Assembly (NCBI GenBank): GCA_023461035.1
Contig: JAEWOD010000002.1
Span: 123,552-187,551 of the forward strand
DNA from: Bacteroidota bacterium
GTDB taxonomy: Bacteria; Bacteroidota; Bacteroidia; Flavobacteriales; Weeksellaceae
DNA length: 64,000 bases
Direction of reading: 5' to 3'
Each line of letters begins with the position of its first letter. Within the stretch, counting starts at the first letter, position 1. This document shows positions 59,312-64,000 of the stretch, one piece after another. Position numbers and translations under genes: made by a program. The notes beneath the pieces were generated by a model. It did not search any database, was not told the DNA's origin, and worked only from the letters and a program-made list of their open reading frames with translations.

Positions 59312-59417
59312 TTGTTAAAATTTTCATTAAATCGCTGTAAATATAAGTTTTTTGGTATTGTTTTTGACTTTAACAATTCGTAAATTTAAAAAGTAATAAC
59401 CATAAAAATTTAAAACC

Positions 59418-59732
59418 ATGGCAAAAGAAAGTGGAGCATTTAAATTATTGGCCGGATTATTAATCGGAGCAGCTGCCGGTGCCGCAGCAGGACTATTGAT
59501 GGCTCCTCAATCCGGAGAAGAAACAAGAAAGCAATTAAAAAAAGAAGCTGATAAATTGAAAAAAGATTTGGACAAATACTCCAATGATTTCAGTGAAAAA
59601 GCAAAAAAAGCTAAAGCTGACTTGGAAGCAAGATTGGCTGATGTTAAATCAAAATTGCAAAGTACAGCAAATGACTTGAAATCGGAAGCTAAAAAAGCGA
59701 AAGATGAGTTTGAAGAAAATGTTGGGGTTTAA
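59418..59732 (+). CDS. YtxH domain-containing protein
   Basis: A 104-residue protein with one Gly/Ala-rich membrane helix (LLAGLLIGAAAGAAAGLLMAP, about 9-29), the SGEETRK motif directly after it, and a long Lys/Glu/Ala coiled coil to the end. This is the YtxH family, general-stress proteins in Firmicutes. It heads a set with a holin-like protein and a third small protein, a combination frequent in Bacteroidota. The TAA stop lies in the loop of a terminator hairpin. Confidence 0.88.
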   Translation: MAKESGAFKLLAGLLIGAAAGAAAGLLMAPQSGEETRKQLKKEADKLKKDLDKYSNDFSEKAKKAKADLEARLADVKSKLQSTANDLKSEAKKAKDEFEENVGV

Positions 59733-59749
59733 TTCCCAACATTTTTTTT
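59716..59749 (+). terminator. Terminator hairpin spanning the ytxH stop codon
   Basis: AAAATGTTGGG, loop GTTTAATT, CCCAACATTTT and further T. The 11-base perfect stem begins within the last ytxH codons and the stop codon is in the loop. Ribosomes finishing ytxH would cover the hairpin, so read-through to the next gene may depend on translation. Confidence 0.75.
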
Positions 59750-59772
59750 ATTTTTGAAACAAATCTACTTTT

Positions 59773-60117
59773 ATGTTTGATGATTTAAAACAATACATCA
59801 ATAATCGTATTTCCTTTGCCAAATTGGAGATTGTGGATTCGGTCAGTAATATGATCGGAGCCGGGGTTTTTGGAATTTTGGTGGGAATGTTTGTGATGAT
59901 GATATTGTTTTTGGGCAGTTTGGCGGCCGGTTTTCTATTTGGAACTTGGTTTGATAATGTCGGTTTGGGTTTTCTGACCGTCATGTGTGTTTATCTTCTT
60001 TTTCTTGTAATTTTATTTCTGTTGCGAAGAAAGATTATGCTTTTAATTACCAATAAAGCAGTCGAAGCAGCGATGGAAGCTATTGATAATTCTGACGACG
60101 AAGACGATGAAGACTAA
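59773..60117 (+). CDS. Holin-like superfamily membrane protein (PF07332 type)
   Basis: A 114-residue protein: an N-terminal amphipathic helix (LKQYINNRISFAKLEIVDSV), two membrane helices (about 27-55 and 61-87) and an acidic tail (DNSDDEDDED). It matches the 'phage holin family/Actinobacterial holin-X' pattern, in which proteins are usually not lytic but membrane-stress components. It lies between ytxH and a third small gene, whose start overlaps its end by 11 bases. Confidence 0.75.
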   Translation: MFDDLKQYINNRISFAKLEIVDSVSNMIGAGVFGILVGMFVMMILFLGSLAAGFLFGTWFDNVGLGFLTVMCVYLLFLVILFLLRRKIMLLITNKAVEAAMEAIDNSDDEDDED

Positions 60118-60436
60118 AGACATCAATACACTGGCAGATTTAAGACAAGCCAAATTGGAGTTAAAACAGCAAATGAAACTGGCTGATAAAGAAGCCCAAG
60201 ACGGATTTGTCTACAAGACCATCAACAATTTATTCAATAAAGTTGAGGATAGTTCTACTATTCAGAATACCACAGTAGGCAGTGGCGTTAGTGCTGCTCT
60301 GAATTTCCTTTCCAATCAGGCGCAAAACCGTTTCAATATGGGTAAAACCGCCAAAATGGTTCTTTCCATCGCCATAGTCGTGGCAGCACCTATTATAGCC
60401 AAAAAAGTGCAGGAGTTTATAGATGAGAAACTTTAG
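60107..60436 (+). CDS. Small coiled-coil membrane protein of the ytxH operon
   Basis: A 109-residue protein from MKTKDINTLADLRQAKLELK. The N-terminal half is a charged coiled coil. A helix near the C terminus (MVLSIAIVVAAPIIAKKVQE) could insert in the membrane. No named family is recognised. An earlier ATG at 60083 would add eight residues and lie deeper in the holin-like gene; 60107 is preferred because its overlap with the upstream stop is short. Its context implies a part in the same envelope-stress module. Confidence 0.65.
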   Translation: MKTKDINTLADLRQAKLELKQQMKLADKEAQDGFVYKTINNLFNKVEDSSTIQNTTVGSGVSAALNFLSNQAQNRFNMGKTAKMVLSIAIVVAAPIIAKKVQEFIDEKL

Positions 60437-60520
60437 TCACTGAAAAATTCCTTTTATTCTATCTCAATTTTTTTTGTAACATTTGCATAAGAATTTCAAC
60501 TAACAGATAAAACAATTCTT

Positions 60521-61441
60521 ATGTCGGATTTGCTTGTTGCAAAAGGATTAACCAAACAATACGGAAACAAAATCGCCTTGAACGATTTTGATTTAACCAT
60601 CCCCAAAGGTTCTATTTACGGACTTCTCGGCCCAAATGGTGCGGGAAAAACCACATTTCTGCGTATCATCAACCAAATCACTGCTCCCGATAGCGGCTCG
60701 GTAACCATTGACGGAAAACCGCTTGACAAATCGGTCATTCCCATGGTTGGATATATGCCGGAAGAACGTGGTTTGTATAACAATATGAAAATCGGTGAAC
60801 AGGCACTGTATTTTGCCAAATTAAAAGGGCTTTCCAATGTCGAGGCACATAAAAAAACGAAATACTGGTTTGAAAAATTGGGAATTGACGAATGGTGGAA
60901 CAAAAAACTCACAGAACTTTCCAAAGGAATGGGACAAAAAGTGCAGTTTGTCATCACCGTTTTGCATGATCCGGAGCTTTTGATTTTTGACGAACCTTTT
61001 AGTGGGTTTGACCCGGTAAATGCTCAAATTATCGCAAACGAAATCATGGAACTCCGCGACAAAGGAACCACCATCATTTTTTCTACCCATCGCATGGAAT
61101 CAGTTGAAGAAATGTGCGACCATATCGCTTTGATTAATTTGTCCAATAAAGTTTTGGACGGCGAAATCAACCAAATCAAACATCAGTTCAAATCAGGGAA
61201 ATATATTGTGGAAATTGAAAATCTAAGCATCGAAAATCAAAATCGTTTTCGGTCTGAATTTGATTTGGAAGTCATTTCAGATACAGAAAATTCATTCAAA
61301 TTCAATATCTCCAAACCGGAAAATATGAGTTCCAATGATTTGTTGATGAAATTAACCCAATTGGGCCATATCACCCAGTTTAAAGAAGCTATCCCTTCCA
61401 TGAATGATGTTTTTTTACAAGCAGTCAAAAGCAATTCGTAA
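60521..61441 (+). CDS. ABC transporter ATP-binding protein (NatA-like)
   Basis: A 306-residue ATPase subunit. Walker A G37-PNGAGKT, signature ELSKGMGQK (the canonical LSGGQ is LSKGM, as in NatA-type proteins), Walker B LLIFDEPFSGFDP and the switch His in FSTHRM. About 80 residues follow the ATPase core, as in the ABC-2/DrrA group. The permease gene is 21 bases downstream. NatAB-type exporters move Na+ or drugs outward; the substrate is not known. Confidence 0.92.
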   Translation: MSDLLVAKGLTKQYGNKIALNDFDLTIPKGSIYGLLGPNGAGKTTFLRIINQITAPDSGSVTIDGKPLDKSVIPMVGYMPEERGLYNNMKIGEQALYFAKLKGLSNVEAHKKTKYWFEKLGIDEWWNKKLTELSKGMGQKVQFVITVLHDPELLIFDEPFSGFDPVNAQIIANEIMELRDKGTTIIFSTHRMESVEEMCDHIALINLSNKVLDGEINQIKHQFKSGKYIVEIENLSIENQNRFRSEFDLEVISDTENSFKFNISKPENMSSNDLLMKLTQLGHITQFKEAIPSMNDVFLQAVKSNS

Positions 61442-61462
61442 ATCTGAATTTCAAAATCTACA

Positions 61463-62791
61463 ATGAAAATGAACCAAATACTACTCGTCGCCAAAAGAGA
61501 ATTTCTCACCCAGACAAAAAATAAAACCTTTATCATCATGACGATTTTATCCCCTATTTTTCTGGTGGGAATCGTTGGGATAATTGCGTGGATGATTTCA
61601 GCCAATACGGATCAAAAGAGCATTGCAGTAGTAGATGAAAGCCATGAATTCGTAACGGCGTTGGTTTCTGGTGACAACGAAATTTATAATTTTTATGGTG
61701 CAAACGACATCAAAGGCATAAAAGATACGCTGCTGAACAGTAAATCGCTGAACGGGCTTTTGGTGATTCCTGATTTTGACAAAACAAATCCGGGTGAATT
61801 AGAGAAAAAAATCGAACTGGCCACCAATGGAAATATCGGTGTCGGTTTCAAAGAAAAATTGGAACGGAAACTCAGCAAACGCATCGAAGAACTAAAAATG
61901 CAAAATGCAGGGATCTCTGACCAACAGCTAAAAACCATCGATTCAAAAGTTACCCTGAAAACCTTTAACCTGAAAGGAGGAGAAGAAGAAAAAGGAGAAT
62001 TCCTGAAATTCGGACTGGCAATGTTTCTTTCCTATGTGGTCTTTATGTTCATCATGATTTATGGCGTGAAAGTGATGCGTAGTGTGGTGGAAGAAAAAAA
62101 TAACCGCGTGGTGGAAATCATCATTTCGTCCGTAAAACCGTTTAATCTGATGATGGGAAAAATACTGGGAACTACTTTTGTGGCTCTGACGCAATTCATC
62201 ATTTGGATTTTGATGGGCGTAGGATTGACTTTTGCAGCTTCCGCCTTTTTTGCTTCCAAAATGGAAATCCCAACCAATCTTAACACGCCGCAGGCGCAGA
62301 AAATGATGGCACAAAACCCGGAATGGATGCTCAATGCCAAAAATATAACCGATACGCTGATGGATCTTAATTATCCGTTTATCCTTACTTTTTTTGTGAT
62401 ATTCTTTTTTGTAGGTTATCTTTTTTACAGTTCGATCTTTGCGGCAATCGGTTCTGCGGTGGACAACGATACCGATACCCAACAGTTTACTTTTTATCCG
62501 ATTTTCCCGATGATGATCGCCATGTACGGAAGTTTTACGACACTTGACAATCCGGATGGCCCGGTTTCTTTCTGGCTTTCGATTATCCCGTTAACTTCGC
62601 CAATTTCCATGGTTACGCGATTGCCTTTCGGAGTCGAATGGTGGGAAATCGCGCTTTCACTTACATTATTGATAGGTTCTATGTTATTAATGGTGTATTT
62701 TGCTTCCAAAATCTATCGCGTCGGTATTCTGATGTATGGTAAAAAACCATCTTTCAAAGAAATGTGGAAGTGGATGAGGTATTCTAATTAA
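61463..62791 (+). CDS. ABC-2 type permease (NatB-like)
   Basis: A 442-residue membrane subunit. One helix at about 24-45 is followed by a roughly 130-residue extracytoplasmic domain, then about five helices from 175 to 430. The KFGLAMFLSYVVFMFIMIYG, VEEKNNRVVEIIISSVKP and GKILGT segments are typical of ABC2_membrane_3 proteins such as NatB. It is co-transcribed with the ATPase gene upstream. Confidence 0.9.
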   Translation: MKMNQILLVAKREFLTQTKNKTFIIMTILSPIFLVGIVGIIAWMISANTDQKSIAVVDESHEFVTALVSGDNEIYNFYGANDIKGIKDTLLNSKSLNGLLVIPDFDKTNPGELEKKIELATNGNIGVGFKEKLERKLSKRIEELKMQNAGISDQQLKTIDSKVTLKTFNLKGGEEEKGEFLKFGLAMFLSYVVFMFIMIYGVKVMRSVVEEKNNRVVEIIISSVKPFNLMMGKILGTTFVALTQFIIWILMGVGLTFAASAFFASKMEIPTNLNTPQAQKMMAQNPEWMLNAKNITDTLMDLNYPFILTFFVIFFFVGYLFYSSIFAAIGSAVDNDTDTQQFTFYPIFPMMIAMYGSFTTLDNPDGPVSFWLSIIPLTSPISMVTRLPFGVEWWEIALSLTLLIGSMLLMVYFASKIYRVGILMYGKKPSFKEMWKWMRYSN

Positions 62792-62985
62792 ATTTGAAAT
62801 TTTTAGAGTTTGAGAGACGATAATGTAAGGTACAAAGGTTTCTTAAAGCCAAAGTATAAGACTTATTGGTGAATGCAATTTTGACGTATTCAGAGATTGC
62901 GTATATTTTTTAACTTTACATCTTCCGGATTTGAAAATGCATTTTGGGCAAAAATCAATACCCTGATAAACTAATTCTATCTACA

Positions 62986-63783
62986 ATGACAAATAAAAAG
63001 GAGAACGTCGTTTGGATCACAGGAGCTTCCTCCGGCATAGGAAAAGCTATGGCATTTGAATTTGCGAAATCGGGATATAAAGTGGTGCTTTCTGCCAGAC
63101 GTAAAGAATTATTGGAAGAAATTGCTCTCAACATTCAGAATTCAGGCGGAGAAGCATTGGTCGTTCCGGTTGATATCATGGAGGAGCAATCCATTGAAAA
63201 AGCCGTTCAAACTATCATCGACAGTTGGAGTCGCATGGATATAGCAGTGGCCAACGCCGGATTTGGCGTTTTTGGAGGTATCGATCAATTGACTGCCAAA
63301 GACTGGAATAGGCAATTTCAAGGGAATGTCTCCGGTTTGGCCCTGACCATAAAACATGCGCTTCCTCATCTGAAGCAAACCAAGGGTCGAATTGGATTAG
63401 TGGGCAGCGTAGGTGCTTATCTTCCCAATCCCAGTCTTGGAGCCTATGGCGCTTCAAAAGCTGCGGTAAATTCAATTGGCCTGACTATGCAGGTTGAACT
63501 GATGGGTACCGGTGTGAGTTGCACTACCCTACATCCCGGATTTGTTGTGTCCGAGATTGCAAGAATTGACAATGAAGGTGTTTGGCATCCTGACCGTCAG
63601 GATCCACGCCCATCCAAACTAATCTGGCCGACCGATAAAGCGGCCAAAGTCATGGTGAAAGCCATCATGAAACGAAAAAGAAATTATGTTTTTACAACCC
63701 ACGGCAGGATTCTCGTTTGGTTGCAGAATTGGTTTCCCGGCTTAGTGAGAACGATAGCTTCAAAAGGGCCTAAACCAGAATAA
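62986..63783 (+). CDS. Short-chain dehydrogenase/reductase
   Basis: A 265-residue classical SDR. The cofactor motif TGASSGIG is at 12-19, NAG at 90-92, and the catalytic triad is S141, Y154 and K158 (YGASK). Arg residues after the first strand (SARRKE) favour NADP(H). Substrate unknown. A TTG at 62944 would add 14 residues of no SDR character; ATG at 62986 is preferred. The 194 bases upstream show no clear promoter beyond an ACTTTAC element near 62915. Confidence 0.9.
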   Translation: MTNKKENVVWITGASSGIGKAMAFEFAKSGYKVVLSARRKELLEEIALNIQNSGGEALVVPVDIMEEQSIEKAVQTIIDSWSRMDIAVANAGFGVFGGIDQLTAKDWNRQFQGNVSGLALTIKHALPHLKQTKGRIGLVGSVGAYLPNPSLGAYGASKAAVNSIGLTMQVELMGTGVSCTTLHPGFVVSEIARIDNEGVWHPDRQDPRPSKLIWPTDKAAKVMVKAIMKRKRNYVFTTHGRILVWLQNWFPGLVRTIASKGPKPE

Positions 63784-63903
63784 CAAATGGCGGGCTTGGG
63801 TCTAAGCTAAAGGTTTTGGATTTTTTGTCCTAAAAAGGAATATCGTTTTGACGTAGCAGTTAAGTGGTAAAAGAGGCATAATACTGAAAAATGGTTGGTA
63901 AAA

Positions 63904-63915
63904 CCTTTCGAAAGG
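63904..63915. repeat. CCTTTCGAAAGG palindrome
   Basis: A perfect 12-base palindrome, 22 bases before the larger palindrome at 63938-63969, in the non-coding end of the window. Confidence 0.5.
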
Positions 63916-63937
63916 CTTTCTGACAAGGGGATAAGTG

Positions 63938-63969
63938 AAAGTTTTATGAAACGCGTTTCATAAAACTTT
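63938..63969. promoter_or_regulatory. Perfect 32-base palindrome at the end of the window
   Basis: AAAGTTTTATGAAACG is followed directly by its exact reverse complement, with no spacer. It could be a regulator site for a gene beyond the window, or, since TTCTTTG follows, a terminator for the dehydrogenase gene 155 bases upstream. The rest of 63784-64000 shows no gene. Confidence 0.55.
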
Positions 63970-64000
63970 TTCTTTGTTTGAAAAATGACAAAAAAAGCGA

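Overview
The window is a stretch of chromosome from a member of the Bacteroidota, most likely class Flavobacteriia. Several things point there: AT-rich DNA, promoters of the TTG/TTTG-N19-TAnnTTTG type, no Shine-Dalgarno sequences, two secreted proteins with C-terminal type IX secretion (T9SS) sorting domains, a tandem-repeat protein of the 'GloVer' kind, a class A2-type beta-lactamase, a TPR/LuxR-type regulator and a split Lrp/NrtR-like regulatory pair. The nearest genus cannot be fixed from sequence alone. No tRNA, rRNA, CRISPR array, prophage or complete insertion sequence was seen.

Layout. 1-6.2 kb: tail of a DEAD-box helicase, a Dcp-type M3 peptidase, a small membrane protein, a ferredoxin-type reductase and the K+ transporter Kup. 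6.2-11.7 kb: a leftward run with three hydrolases (serine hydrolase, class A beta-lactamase, metallo-beta-lactamase fold) followed by a truncated KdpD-type kinase and KdpE. 11.8-20 kb: a T9SS-exported protein with a recent internal duplication, a frameshifted TPR-LuxR regulator, a methyltransferase, kbl, a GNAT acetyltransferase and a YwqK-like protein. 20-36.3 kb: the str-S10-spc ribosomal cluster, all leftward, but broken. It stops after rpsN with no rpsH. It is also split between rpsJ and rplC by about 6.5 kb that holds a lipoprotein, HigBA, a histidine kinase/response regulator pair and a processive GT2 synthase. Each ribosomal segment has a recognisable promoter (rplC at 26.6 kb, rpsL at 36.3 kb) and terminator, so the split looks functionally settled.

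36.4-47.4 kb: queD/idi, lon, a GloVer T9SS protein, a lipoprotein, a DUF4442 protein, a fatty-acid desaturase, a DUF433/DUF5615 toxin-antitoxin pair, trxB, a small membrane protein, an NrtR-like regulator and an Lrp/AsnC regulator. 47.5-54 kb: tamB, tsaD, rsmE. 54-57 kb: a SatD/DUF3307 pair convergent with a winged-helix methyltransferase. 57-64 kb: murB, an aminotransferase, a YtxH/holin-like stress operon, an ABC-2 exporter and a short-chain dehydrogenase.

Most unusual structure. (1) In two places an accessory gene lies directly behind a host gene and is followed by a second, slightly diverged, in-frame copy of the last 50-60 bases of that host gene (GNAT/ywqK and lon/GloVer). This suggests cassette insertion at gene 3' ends. 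(2) A palindrome of the form CTTTGWCAAAG occurs four times at about three-helical-turn spacing upstream of kup, and as a pair with the same 31-base spacing between two convergent genes. (3) Two adjacent heptanucleotide arrays lie inside the ribosomal operon between rplW and rplB. (4) Paired TCGATAAAYATCGA palindromes stand between a kinase/regulator pair and a glycan synthase. (5) A motif containing TCTACTAAAT is shared by the satD promoter and the promoter of the convergent methyltransferase.
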